From NCBI RefSeq assembly GCF_030272615.1, contig NC_081410.1:501666442-501730441 (forward strand): a DNA stretch of 64,000 nucleotides, given 5' to 3'. Position 1 is the first letter of the stretch; each line of letters begins with the position of its first letter. The notes beneath the pieces were generated by a model. The model saw nothing but the letters and a program-made list of their open reading frames with translations, had not been told where the DNA came from and did not search any database. This document shows positions 1 to 11,093 of the stretch, piece after piece. Both the position numbers and the translations under genes were made by a program. The DNA is from Cryptomeria japonica (taxonomy: Eukaryota > Streptophyta > Pinopsida > Cupressales > Cupressaceae).

Positions 1-153
1 AGCAAAGACAAAACATGTTCTAATAGGTTTAGGCTGACATCTGAAATACATATAGTAAACTTCCGATACCTCATTACTACTATGTAAATCAAAATATGAA
101 AAAAATTTAAGAGTTATGAGGATAAAAATGTGCTAATGTATCAACTCATCAGT
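1..153. other. Unassigned left flank of element A
   Basis: AT-rich sequence without a convincing reading frame. It does not match the first 246 bases of the other LTR of element A (6012-6257), so the 5' LTR of A is cut off at about 154 and something else lies to its left. Confidence 0.4.
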
Positions 154-1367
154 TGGTATACAAGTCCATTAGGGACTTTGGAATGTCAAATTTGAAAAGT
201 TGTCAAAAAATTGTTAAAAGTTCCAAAAGTTGCTTAGCAACTTTTCAAAGTTGGTAAGCAACATTTACCCACCGATTGGAAAAGAAGTTCCAATGGTGAT
301 AACTAGTTTGAAATAAGTTGTAGCCATTGGGGGAAGGCCTATTTTTTCCTTTGAGATCAGCTATGATGAGGTTGGATGATGAATGTATGAAGTTGGTGGT
401 TTGAATACACAAAAACTTAGATTTTACCCATTTTTCATTGGTTTTCCGTACTGTATGATATGATAGAGGATTGGTTGGCATGAAAATTTGAATTGGTTGG
501 ACTGTAGTGTGAATGCAAGTTCGAATGCAAGTGGTCTGACTCGAATTGGTGGAGTCTAGAGCAAGTGGTGGGCAGTTTACCAAAAACTATCACTCAAAGA
601 CCCGGTTCATAGGGTTTCATAAAAAACATGACCCTAACTTGCAGACCCTACTAAGGAATCCAAAAACCCTTTGGAAAATGCAGGATTATGGTGTGTATAT
701 TATGGTTTCAAAAGGGTGGAATGTGGGAGTGAGTTTTGGTGCGGTTTCCACCAAACCCTAGGTTAAACAAAACCATGTGTTTAGCCTAGCCATAAGGAGG
801 AATGAGAAAACAATCACCTAGGGAGTGTTTGGGAACCGGTTTAATGGTGGATTTGGTTCATTAGATACCTAAGGAACATTCCCAAGGAGTGAGTTAGGTT
901 CTGCAACCCCATTCTTAAGTAGTTGCTTTGGAAAATAGGCCTAATTAGGCCTATTAGGTCTGCAAATCCAATAGGTACTTAGGGGTGTTGGAGCAAGTTC
1001 ATAACTCTATACTTTGGAATTATATGTAAGCCCCAAAAGGGTACTTTGAAATGTAATTTTTTCCTAGGATTTTTTGAGGAAAATTTGAATTATTTATGAA
1101 ATACCGGTCAGATAGGGCTACAAGGAATAGGGCTAATTGGGGGTTCCTTGACCCATGTGCAGTAGGAAGTCTTCAAACTTGGGTGAAAGGCATAGGATGA
1201 GTGTCCTTTATTTTAAAATATCCCTAACCCTCCTTAGGAAGTGCTGTGGTTGATTGAGTACATTAGTGTGTGTGTGTAGAACTCTAGTTGTGGGTTGAGA
1301 TAAGCCTTGTCTAGGCTTAGAAGGGTGAATTGGGTCTTCTTACCTGGTTGTTGCCCACTCTGCATCA
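154..1367 (+). repeat. 5' LTR of A, lacking its 5' part
   Basis: Matches 6258-6815 over its first 580 bases. The 3' LTR of A has a further 246 bases (6012-6257) with no counterpart here, so the start of this LTR is missing. It ends in CTGCATCA two bases before the primer binding site. A complete LTR would have been about 1.46 kb. Confidence 0.8.
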
Positions 1368-1369
1368 GG

Positions 1370-1381
1370 TGGTATCAGAGC
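1370..1381 (+). other. Primer binding site of A
   Basis: TGGTATCAGAGC, complementary to the 3' end of plant initiator methionine tRNA, two bases after the LTR. Confidence 0.9.
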
Positions 1382-1420
1382 CTTAAATGTTCTTGAGGGT
1401 CAAAAAAGGAGGTTGACAAG

Positions 1421-2477
1421 ATGTCAGAAGGAGAAGACACTAGTGATGGAAGAAGGATGACCAATGTTGAATTGGCCAAGTTGGTAAGAGAGCAGGCGAC
1501 AACCAACAAAGAGATGGGAAAATAATTGGATAGGTTGAAGGGTAATATGGATAAGAAGCAAGGAGACTCTAAAGAAGAAGAAGAAGATGAAGGGAATGTG
1601 AATGATGCCCTTTTGTAGGCAAGAGAAAGGATACCTGCAGATCAGAGAAGTTTCCTTGATGCCCTCGAGAGAGTAGGTAGCAGAGATGACAAAGCAAGCC
1701 TACCTCTGTTTACTAGGAAGATGAATCTAGAGGATGTCATGGATTGGTTGGAGGAATTAGAGAACCACTTTGAGTGTGAAGATGTGCCTGAGAACCAAAA
1801 GATGAAGACTACTAAGTCTAAGATGAAAGGATCTACCCTTAGTTGGTGGAACTTCTTGCAAAATGAGAGAGTAGAAGAGGGAAAGAACCCCATCTCATCA
1901 TGGAAGATGATGGTTCCAGAGGTGAAAAGGCAATTTGTACCTGAGGATTAGGAAGTAGAAATGAATAAGAAGTATCATAGCCTAAGACAAAAGGATTTGG
2001 ATGTCAGTGGATACACATAGGAGTTCCACAAACTGTCCTTAAGAGCAAAGGTGCCAGAGAATGAGAAACAAAAGTTGGCAAGATACATGAATGGCCTCAA
2101 GTATGCCATTCAAGATGAATTAAGTCTCTTCAATCCGGAGAAAGTTCATAAATTCTATCAGATGGCACTAAGAATTCAAGAAAAGTTTAGAAGAAAGGGA
2201 GACCAACAAGGTAGAGGAAGAGGAGGAAAATTTAGAGGAAGAGGCAGATTTGGTGGAAGAGGAACCTCTTGTAAACCACAAGGAGAGTCAAGTAATAAGG
2301 AATCAAAAGGAGAACCAAGTCACAGGGGTAGTTTCCAAGGAAGGAGACCCAATGGATGAGGTAGATTTGGGGGTAGAGGAGCCAATGTGTTCACCAGAAG
2401 GTGTTTCACATGTAATCATGTTGGCCATTAGTCATCTAGATGCCTGGAAATGCAAGGCTCTAATAGTCAAGGTGTAG
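1421..2477 (+). pseudogene. gag of A (capsid and nucleocapsid)
   Basis: The frame opens with an ATG 40 bases after the primer site. An acidic coiled N-terminal part is followed by a capsid-like region with the motif KMKGSTLSWWNF near 1825-1860. A basic RGRGG-rich tail comes at about 2205-2360, then a zinc knuckle of the C-x2-C-x4-H-x4-C type at 2401-2442. A TAG stop sits inside the knuckle, right after its histidine. Further stops occur near 1524, 1617, 1949 and 2018, nearly all TAG or TAA. The related gag of B is far more intact and was used to follow the frame. Gag would have packaged the element RNA in cytoplasmic particles. Confidence 0.8.
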
Positions 2478-5400
2478 AAAGAAGAGTCCATTTGGAACAA
2501 GAGGAGGACACCGAAAGTGTGAACTCACCTTCAAGGAATGCAGATCTAGAGCAAGGGGAGTGTCTAATGTTCCAAAGGACCCTCTTGAAGGTACCAACCA
2601 TCAAGGAGCCACCACAGAGGAAGACACTGGTTAGAACTACTTTCAAGGTAAGTGGAAAGGTATGTAGAGTCATTGTGGACTTAGGGTCAACTGATAATCT
2701 TGCCTCAACTAAGATGGTTAGAAAGCTTGGATTGAAATTTTTTCCTCATCCCTACCCCTACAAAGTCTCCTAGTTGAGCAAAGAGCAACAAGATTTGGTA
2801 AGTGAACAAGTTTGGGTTGATTTTCAAATAGGTGAATATAGAGACAAGATCTTGTGCGATGTTGCAGAGATGGATTCTTGCCATTTACTCCTTGGAAGGC
2901 CATGTCAATATGATGTAGACTCAAGACATGATGGGAGGAAAAATGTCTACAAGTTGACCAAAGATGGTGTGCAATACACTATGACTCCACTACCAAATGA
3001 TGGTAAGGATAGTCATGTTGTGACTAGTGTCAGGTTAGTAGGTAAAGAGGAGTTTATGTAGACAACTAGTGAGAAGGGTACCCCATGCTTTTCCATAGTG
3101 GTGAAGCAAAGAGAAGAAGTGAGAAAGAAAGAGGAAGACATGGTGCAAGAAAGGACTATAGGTCATAGAGAAGTGAAGGAGTTGTTGGAAAGATACAAGG
3201 GCATAGTTGCAGAAAGAAAACCAGAGACCCTGCCACCTTTCAGAGATGTGAGTCACTATATTGACCTTATACTAGGCTCAACATTTCCCAACAAAGAAGC
3301 ATATAAATTGACCCCTGATCAAAATCAAGAACTTGCAAGGCAAGTACATGAGATTCTAAAAGAAGGATTCATAAGGAAGAGCATTATCCCTTGTGCTGTC
3401 CCTATAGTATTGGCTCCTAAGAAAGAAGGTACATGGAGATTATATACGAAATCAAGAACCATAAATAAAATCACAATCGGGTATAGGTTTCCTATGTCTC
3501 AGATAGAGGACTTGATGGACTATCTAGTAGGAGCCAAGTACTACTCTAAGATGGATTTGAAGAGCGGTTACCATCAAATTAGGATAAGAGAGGGAGATGA
3601 GTGGAAGACAACCTTCAAAACAAACAAAGGACTTTATGAATGCTGCCATTTAGTCTCTCAAATTCTCCTAGTATATTCATTAGACTCATGAATGAAGTCT
3701 TGAAACCTATTATCAATCATTTTATTGTTGTGTACTTAGATGATATTCTGATTTTTAGCAAGAATAGGGATGATCATCTAATACATTTGGATTCGGTATT
3801 GAAAAGGTTGAATGAAGAGTAGTTGAAGATAAATTTGGAGAGATGTGTCTTCTTGCAGGAAGAGTTGGTGTTTCTTGGTTTTGTAATCTCCAAGAGCAGC
3901 CTCAAGATGGATCCATCCAAGGTGGAAGCAATCCTCAATTGGCCTACACCTAGAAATGCAAGTGAGGTAAAGAATTTTCATGGTCTTTCAAGCTTCTATA
4001 GGAAGTTTATTAAGAATTTTAGTGGTGTATGTGCACCTATGATTGATACTATCAAGTGGGGTAGAAAATGTCAGTTTTTATGGACTAGTGGAGTAGACAA
4101 GTCCTTTGAGTATTTGAAAAGAAGGGTAGCAGAACAACCTATATTGGTTTTACCTTATTTTCATAAGGTTTTCACCATAGAATGTGATGCAAGTAAAAAG
4201 GGAGTAGGAGGAGTATTGAGCCAAAAAGGTAGATGAGCCTTCTTTAGTGCAAAACTGAATGAAGCCAAACAAAAGTACTCAACCTATGGCTTAGAGATGT
4301 ATTCAATGGTCCAATCCTTGAGGAAATGGAGGCATTATTTCTTTCCAAAGGAATTTGTAGTCTATACTAATAACCATGCTCTAAGTTTCTTGAATAGGAA
4401 GGACAAGTTGAATCATCGATATATGAAGTGGATGGAATACCTTCAAGCATTCACTTTCACCATCAAGCACAAGAAAGGAGTAGAAAATAAGGTAGTTGAT
4501 GCCCCTAGAAAATAAGGTAGTTGATGAAGGATATGTACCAAGGAGATGAGGATTTCCAAGAAGCATACCAAGTGTGTCAAGAAATGGGTGACAAGTACCA
4601 CAAGGAGTTCTAAGATTTTATTCTGCAGGAAGGAGTACTTTTCAAGGGAAGTCAACTTTGCATCCCTAAAGGTTCCATGAGGGAAAAAATTGTGAAAGAG
4701 AAGCATTGTGGGAGATTGGAAGGTCATTTTGGGATTGACAAAACCCTTGAGTTGGTTAGAAGATTCTATTTCTGGCCTAGGATGCAGACTGAGATCATAA
4801 AGTATGTGGAAGGTGTGTGATTTGTCAAAAGGCCAAGGGTAGAAGTGCAAATGTAGGTTTGTATACTCCTTTGCCCATACCAAGCAAGCCATGGGATTCA
4901 GTTAGCATGGACTTTGTATTAGGACTCCCAAAGACTAAACATGGTCATGATAGCATCTATGTAGTTGTTGACATGTTTTAAAAAATGGCTCACTTCCTAC
5001 CTTGTAAAACTACACATGATGCATCTCATATAGTAGGTATATTCTTCAAGGAGGTTGTAAGATTACATGGTTTGCTAATATCAATCATCTTAGACAGGGA
5101 CTCTAAGTTTCTTGGGCATTTTTGGCAAACTCTTTGGAGAAGGCTAGGTACCAATTTGTCATTCATATCAACTTATCATCCCCAATCTGATGGATAGATT
5201 GAGGCCATCAATAGGTCACTTGAAAACCTATTAAGGTGTCTGACTAAGGATCAAGTAACTACATGGGATTAAATACTTACTCAAGCATAATTTTCTTATA
5301 ATGACTTAGTGAATAGGAGCACTAGTCACAATCCCTTTGAAATAGTGTATGGGTCACACCTTAGAGGTGTATTGGAGTTGAGGGATGTGAAAGATTTGGA

Positions 5401-5990
5401 CAAAAGAAGTGCACAAGAAGAGGAATTTGCAGAAGTAATGAGGGGTATCTATCAACAAGTAAAGGATAGGTTAGAGAAAATCTCAGACAAGTACAAGCAT
5501 TTAAAAAATAGGAAAAGGAGAGATTTACAGTTTAAGGTTAGAGATATGGGGATGATTCATCTCAAGAAGGAGAGACTCCCTAAGGAGAAATACACCAAGT
5601 TGATGATGAAGAAGATAGGTCCTTTCAAGATCATTCAAAAGTGTGGCAGTAATGCCTACATGATTGATCTCTCACCAGACATTGGTCTCTCTAACACTTT
5701 CAATGTTTCAGATATGTATGTATAGAAAGGTTCTGCAACTGATGTGTGTGATGCAAGTCCAGATGATTCGAATAGGGAAGAGATGCTACAAGACCTACCT
5801 AGGTAGCCTAAGATTGCAGTTGAGAATGTTCTTGATAGGAGGGTGAGTAAGAAAACAAGGAGACATACTTACTATGAGTATCTGGTCCAATGGAAGGGCA
5901 AACCCTTAGAGGATGCAACATGGATGACAGAGAAGGCTTTGGAGAAGATTGGATGCAAGGTTCCAGATTTGCCACTTCAAGAGACTTGAA
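2478..5990 (+). pseudogene. pol of A: PR-RT-RH-INT-chromodomain
   Basis: Protease: the active-site region at 2676-2693 reads VDLGST where the family has DSGST or DTGST, so one residue is changed. A typical LLGRP motif follows near 2895. Reverse transcriptase runs about 3220-3900; the catalytic YLDD is intact at 3733-3744, but a frameshift near 3640-3690 separates the fingers from the palm. RNase H begins about 4180 (ECDAS). Integrase occupies about 4650-5250 with MDFVLGLP and DRDSKF; its conserved glutamate (IEAINRS) remains, directly after a TAG. The chromodomain at about 5830-5960 contains YYEYLVQWKGKPLEDATW. At least ten in-frame stops are present. In a live element this polyprotein would copy and insert the DNA, and the chromodomain would steer it towards heterochromatin. 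Confidence 0.85.
4481..4526 (+). repeat. 21-bp direct repeat at the end of RNase H of A
   Basis: TAGAAAATAAGGTAGTTGATG occurs at 4481-4501 and again at 4506-4526, separated by four C's. It lies where the RNase H/linker frame breaks, and looks like a slippage or repair duplication. Confidence 0.8.
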
Positions 5991-6000
5991 GTTTTTCTAA

Positions 6001-6011
6001 CCTCAAGAGTA
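6001..6011 (+). other. Polypurine-tract position of A
   Basis: CCTCAAGAGTA directly precedes the 3' LTR start (TGATGCAG). It is only weakly purine-rich but corresponds by position to the tract of B at 19787. Confidence 0.45.
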
Positions 6012-6815
6012 TGATGCAGAACACCTATTGGTTTTGGATTTTGTTTGTCTTTTGTGTGTTGGTAGATGGTCCTGCACCCTAGGATGGTGTTTTGGATCAA
6101 GATTGGATCTTTGAATCCTATGAATGTAATAAAGAACCTTTTGTAAGGTCAATTGGCTCTAGGTCATTTATAAACCTAGAAACCAACTCTAACCATGGGT
6201 TCATGTAGTGCAAGATGTATGTTGTTAGGTTGTCCTAAGTTGTTTTAGGTTTAGGGTTGGTCTACAAGTCCATTAGGGACTTTGGAAGGTAAAATTTGAA
6301 AAGTTGTCAAAAAATTGTAAAAAGTTTCAAAAGTTGCTAAGCAACATTTACCCACCGATTGGCAAATAAGTTTCAATGGTCATAACTAGTTGGAAATCAG
6401 TTGTAGAGATTTGGGGAAGGCCTATTTGTGCCTTTGAAGTCATATATGAGGAGGTTGGATGATGAATGTATGAAGTTGGTGGTTTGAATACACAAAAAAC
6501 TCAGATTTTGCCCATTTTTCATTGGTTTTCTATACTGTACAATCTGACAGAGGATTGGTTGGCATGAAAATTTGAATTGGTTGGATTGTGGTGTGAATGT
6601 AGGTTCAAATGAAAGTGGTCTGACTTGAATTGGTTTAGTCTAGTGCAAGTGGTGGGCAGTTTACCAAAAACTATCACTCAAAGACCCGGTTAATAGGGTT
6701 TCATCATAAACATGACCCTAACTTGCATATCCTACTGGGGAATTCAATGACCCTTTGGGAAATGTAGGTTGAGGGTGTGTATATTATGGTTACAAAAGGG
6801 TGGAATCTGGGAGTG
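6012..6815 (+). repeat. 3' LTR of A, lacking its 3' part
   Basis: Starts TGATGCAGAACACC, like the LTR start of B (TGGTGTAGGAGAACC). From 6258 it follows the 5' LTR until GGGAGTGA at 6815, then the match stops abruptly. About 630 bases of LTR are missing at the right. Confidence 0.75.
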
Positions 6816-6999
6816 ATCTACACATACTTATCATCTCATTTTCATCCTTCAAACCAACATCATCTTGTTCTTCCATGTGTCTTCTTCCACTAAGGGGGTG
6901 AACGATAAGTTCAGTGTATTACTCCTCCTTAGACCTTGCATCTCCTTTAGGCCTTAGGAGATATTACCTGTGCATTAAATGCATTGTGTTGGTCCATGG

Positions 7000-7950
7000 T
7001 CTTCTTCCTCCATACCTACTTGATCTCATTATTCTTCCCATTTTCTGAATTGGGAGCAGGTCTTACCATCTTCTATTAATGGATCCTTCCATTTCTTGAT
7101 TTTGCCTCACAACTGGAAGTAGTGATATAGTAGCACACATCATCCATCCAAACTTCATGATTGGGGAATCTCTTGACATACCGATTTGACCTTCTTCTCC
7201 CGGTCCTATTGTTGTGACTAATAATAGAAACTGGTGGACCTCTTTCTCCTGCAGGGGCATTTCTACTTTGGTTCCATGTAGGTTTGTGACTTCCATATGT
7301 TCTATATCCACTTTTTTGCAGAGTATAATTGTTGTTCTGGCATCCATATGACTGCAAGTTCCTCTTCCTGCAATCAAACACTCTATGACCAATTCCATTA
7401 AAGTTATGACAAATAATATTTGCATAACCGGGAGAGAGAACATGCATGTATCTACTCCTGCATACATTTTGCTCATATGCATGATGTCTAGGAGATCCTA
7501 TATTATTCTTTCTAGATCTCTTTCTACATTCTTCTTCCCTATGGCCATAACCATTGCACACAAAGTAATGATCAGTAAAGGATGGCATTTGACTTACAAA
7601 TTTATTCTGCCATGCATGGGGAGATCTTACCGGTTTAGTATCTCCATTTCTCCCTCTTTGAGAATGGATCATTGGTTGTCCATTTTGTGCAGCTCTTCCA
7701 TCTAATCTCTTCTTCTCCCACACTTTATTTGTCCTATGGGCAATAACATTCTTTTGACCTGTACCTGTAGGAGGTCCTCCTTACTATCTTCTCAATTTCT
7801 TGCTTCCAATGAAGATGTCTTCTCCCATCTTCCCCTTAACTTTGGGATCTGCATTGTTCCTCCTTTTTGCAGCACCAGTCTTCATTCTTGTCTGCAAGTC
7901 TTCACCAGTTGTATTTAGGTCAAGCTTCTTCTGGGGAGCATTTCTAACTG
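7000..7950 (-). pseudogene. gag relic with two damaged zinc knuckles
   Basis: Minus-strand reading frame, open from about 7723 to 7076, with a more broken extension up to about 7950 (two adjacent stops near 7780). It encodes a basic, asparagine- and arginine-rich protein with two zinc-knuckle remnants. In the first (VCNGYGHREEEC) the leading cysteine is tyrosine. In the second (CHNFNGIGHRVFDC) the second cysteine is phenylalanine. Two such knuckles in a basic tail fit the nucleocapsid part of a plant retroelement gag. No LTR or pol was recognised next to it, so the element type is uncertain. It lies directly right of the broken end of A. Confidence 0.6.
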
Positions 7951-7995
7951 TGAAGGTCTATCCCTTGTTCTCTCCATTTGAGGAGACAAACAAAA

Positions 7996-8010
7996 TGTGT
8001 GTGTGTGTGT
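7996..8010. repeat. Short (TG)n microsatellite
   Basis: About seven and a half TG units. No other structure. Confidence 0.9.
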
Positions 8011-9449
8011 AGAATAAAACTGAACAATTTGAAGCAATGGAGGTCTGCATATTCAATATGACATGAATGAATGTTTCCCATAAAAATTCATATTTGAAAA
8101 TTGGTAGCTACCACAATTGAATGCATTGCACATTCAAATTATATTATAAGACAAAATTTTCCATGTCACTTTGATTACAATCCAATTCATTGCATATTTC
8201 TGAGTTCTGCATGATCGACCATACTGTCGCTATGGTTGTTGTGAAACTAACCTTCCAAATAATTGGAAGTCGATAAATTTCACTGGCGGAGGTCTGTTTC
8301 CTTTGCTTGATTCTGCTACCAACAAATCTTATAACGAGTGTGGTTTCTCCACCATATTTGACCCCTCCACCTTCAAGATTCTCGGCAACAAATCCAATCT
8401 ATTTTTTGGAAAAGGAAGGTAGGCTTCTTATGGTCTATACCAAGATAGTGAACAATTCCATCATTGAACATGATTTTCAAAAAATAAATGGTACCGTATA
8501 AATATATAAAGAGAGACAGATCATTGAAATGAAAGCCTCAATGCCATTGAGAGAAATGATGAAAAACAAATCTATTTCTGTAACTCATCATTGAACATCT
8601 TTCAACAAAATAAAATGGTATTGTGTCTCTATTTGTGTATGCATGATAATATAGACAATAACCATATAGCCTAGGTCACATGATGTAATGTGATAGGAAG
8701 TCGCCATGCAATGTAACTAACAAAAGAAAGAAGAGAAAAGGATACTAACATACTAACCCACTAACATGCATGATTTACTTTCTGTAGTTTAGTTTATCTT
8801 TTCCGCATGCATGCATGGTTATGTTTAGTTTTCAGTTAGTTGATTTAATTATGGTTTATGCAATTATTTAATGTTCATGCGCACTTTATTTTTGTTACTT
8901 TTACTGCATGCATATTTAGTTTCACATGTTAGACATGAATTGGATAGATGTTACGTTCCCTTATTTATTATTTGCATGTCAGTTAATGTAAACATCATAT
9001 GTGCATTAATGACAATTTAACTTTAATTGTAACTGTGAATATGTGTGGAAGATCTCTAACACATATATGTACCATGTAAGGGTACGTATGAATGATTCAT
9101 CAAGTTATGATCTAGCTCAAGGCTATACCTAATGAGAATTTATAATTCGTAAATGATTAAATTTTGTCTTTGAATTTTGAATATCAAAATGATCTTTACA
9201 TGAGGTATTGATATTTTTGAATGAGCTAAATATAGTGCAAGTGTGTATAAGGACATGTCATGAATTTTTGTTTTTTCTTCTATTTTAAGCTATAACAAAG
9301 GCTCTTTATATTGTAATTCATTTCAATTAATGAAATAGTTTATCCTTTCTAATTCTTTCTCTAAATTTTTCCTTTTTTATCTACAAGTTCTATTTTTTTC
9401 TTTTCATCTAGATCCAAATTGGTGTTTGCAGATTTTGTTAAAATTTACA
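8011..9449. other. AT-rich stretch without a recognised gene
   Basis: No family hallmark was found. One short stretch, 8280-8421, reads like protein on the plus strand (see findings). The remainder, including several ATGCATGC-type words near 8800-8950, gives no reading frame worth naming. Confidence 0.4.
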
Positions 9450-9461
9450 TAGTATCAAAGC
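9450..9461 (+). other. Possible primer binding site of a decayed LTR element
   Basis: TAGTATCAAAGC resembles TGGTATCAGAGC with two changes. It directly follows a sequence ending in TTTACA, as LTRs here do, and an ATG follows at 9475. No second LTR copy was found. Confidence 0.3.
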
Positions 9462-9990
9462 TTTGCTTTGTACCATGGAGATCAAACAATCAATATTTTA
9501 TTATCCTAAAAAAACTTCTAGGTTGGCACCTCAAGGTTTTAAGGAGTAGGACCCTTCCTGATTCAACCAAATATATCATAATGTGATCCATGACAAGGGT
9601 AGAACCATCCTCCATAATCACCAACATTTGGCAAAGGAACACAACCAAGATGGGTACCAACACCAATCCCAACCAACCACTTTGGATTAGTCAAATTTTC
9701 TGAGTCTTGATGAGGATCACAGAGAAGTCACATTTACACTATTAGCCAATTAGATATCATCACCAGTTCATCACTTGATAAAAATAGGCTTTCCATGCTA
9801 CTTAACTGTAACCGTTTTTCTCAAAACAAGGCTAGATAGATCCGCTTCAAGGGAAGCCATAGCGAGAACATCCTTACTTGTAGACATGTTCAAAATAAAC
9901 TTGAGAACTAATAAATTGATAAAGGAAGCATATAAAAATCTTCATGCTATCAAGACAAGGTAGGTAAATGATCTTTGTTTCTAGCCTCAT

Positions 9991-10004
9991 GAGTTCTTAT
10001 ACCA
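9991..10004 (-). other. Possible primer binding site, minus strand
   Basis: The minus strand reads TGGTATAAGAACTC directly after the LTR-like segment 10005-10258. It matches the initiator-tRNA type site imperfectly. Confidence 0.4.
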
Positions 10005-10258
10005 TGTAAAATTTTCTCTAAACCTGTGAAAACCAGGAATACAAGTAGAGTCGCAAATTACATAATTGCATATATTGAGAAAAAACCATGAATAACTACT
10101 TAATAATATATAGAGCAGGAGATGAGCCATGCAACTACCAACTAGAAAATAGGCATGTAACTCCATGAAAGATTTCACAACTAAGAAATCATTTAACAAC
10201 CTAGCAATTAGCAAAATTATTTAGAAGAATATTTTAGGCATAATATTCTACACTAACA
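10005..10258 (-). repeat. Small LTR, minus strand
   Basis: On the minus strand this 254-base segment begins TGTTAGTG and ends TTTTACA. It is preceded by a purine tract (10259-10272, minus CACTTAAGGGGAGG) and followed by a primer-site-like sequence. The start and tract resemble those of element I at 36392. A decayed gag start may follow on the minus strand (an ATG near 9884, roughly 35 codons open). A second LTR was not seen. Confidence 0.45.
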
Positions 10259-10335
10259 CCTCCCCTTAAGTGTATTTAGGTGAATGGAGAGACAAATTCC
10301 CTTTGCACACTCCTTAGGTAACTATTTCTTTGCAA

Positions 10336-10442
10336 TATGTATGCACGTTATACATATGCATATGCATATGTATGTATATGTGCAATTCTATGTACATGTG
10401 CATATGTATGTAGCTGGATATGTATATGCATGTACTTATGCA
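10336..10442. repeat. Alternating purine-pyrimidine tract (ATGTAT-like)
   Basis: Imperfect ATGCATATGTAT repeats over about 105 bases. The open frame across it is only a product of the repeat. Confidence 0.7.
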
Positions 10443-10797
10443 TTCAATAAAATATGGATTATTTTTTGTTACAACGTTACGCTACCCTCAAATATTTTTG
10501 TTTTTTGTAGGCGTGCTAGAGCATCGAGGGAAGAACCATACTTGTGGAAGATCATCATATCAATGTAAATGTGTTTATTAACACACTTCAATTCTTTGGA
10601 GATTATGTCTTTAATGCTCACATTTTATATTAATTTTTGTAGATATATTAGGTAGTTATGTATTTCTTATTAAATGTGTTTCTTAAGACACCTTAGTTTG
10701 TTTTGCATTGTATTGTGATTGTTATGGCAGGCAATGATCTAGGTCTCACTATGTCAAAGACAACAAGCATGCCTCTTAGGTAAAGTCCATATGACTT
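10443..10797. other. Unassigned stretch
   Basis: AT-rich, no recognised coding or LTR sequence. It may be the far end of element C. Confidence 0.3.
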
Positions 10798-11093
10798 TAC
10801 TTTGGCAATGATCTAGTAGACAATGCAATTTGTGAATTGTTTATGTTTCAATTTGTGAATTGTTTGTATTTCAATTTGTTTTAATTTCTCACTTAGTTCA
10901 TATGTTTCAATCTTCTCTTTGTTGGAATTGTACTTTCGCAATGATCTAGTAGACAATGCAATTTCTGATTTGTTTATGTTTCAAATTCAGATTTTTTTTT
11001 AATTTGTTTAAATTCCTCACTTAGTTCATATGTTTCAATCTTCTCTTTTTTTGATCTGTACTTTGGCAATGATCTAGTAGACAATGCAATTTT
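10798..11093 (-). repeat. Tandem repeat, about 130-bp unit, within the end of the C gag
   Basis: A segment starting TACTTTGGCAATGATC recurs at 10798, 10931 and 11059 (spacing 133 and 128), followed each time by closely similar sequence; the third copy is partial here. On the minus strand the unit encodes part of the gag tail (around IALSTRSLPK), so it is a local multiplication of coding sequence rather than a satellite. Confidence 0.85.

Larger units (their letters stand above)
154..6815 (+). mobile_element. Chromovirus A (Ty3/gypsy), degenerate
   Basis: LTR retrotransposon read from its partial direct repeats (154-1367 and 6012-6815), a tRNA-iMet-type primer binding site at 1370 and a gag-PR-RT-RH-INT-chromodomain order. 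The domain order with integrase after reverse transcriptase is that of Ty3/gypsy, and the C-terminal chromodomain marks the chromovirus branch. Its LTR shares stretches with the LTR of element B (for example around 920 and 20780), so A and B are related families. Many in-frame stops and at least one frameshift make it dead. Confidence 0.88.

Noticed and set aside
7000-7950. Host zinc-knuckle protein gene
   Set aside because: Both knuckles have lost a ligand, stops interrupt the upstream frame, and the composition is that of a gag tail.
10284-10568. 94-residue frame rich in His, Met, Tyr and Val
   Set aside because: Produced by the ATGTAT-type repeat; no start context or homology.
10798-11093. 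CRISPR-like or satellite repeat
   Set aside because: Long units without spacers, eukaryotic retroelement context, and the unit is part of a gag coding sequence.
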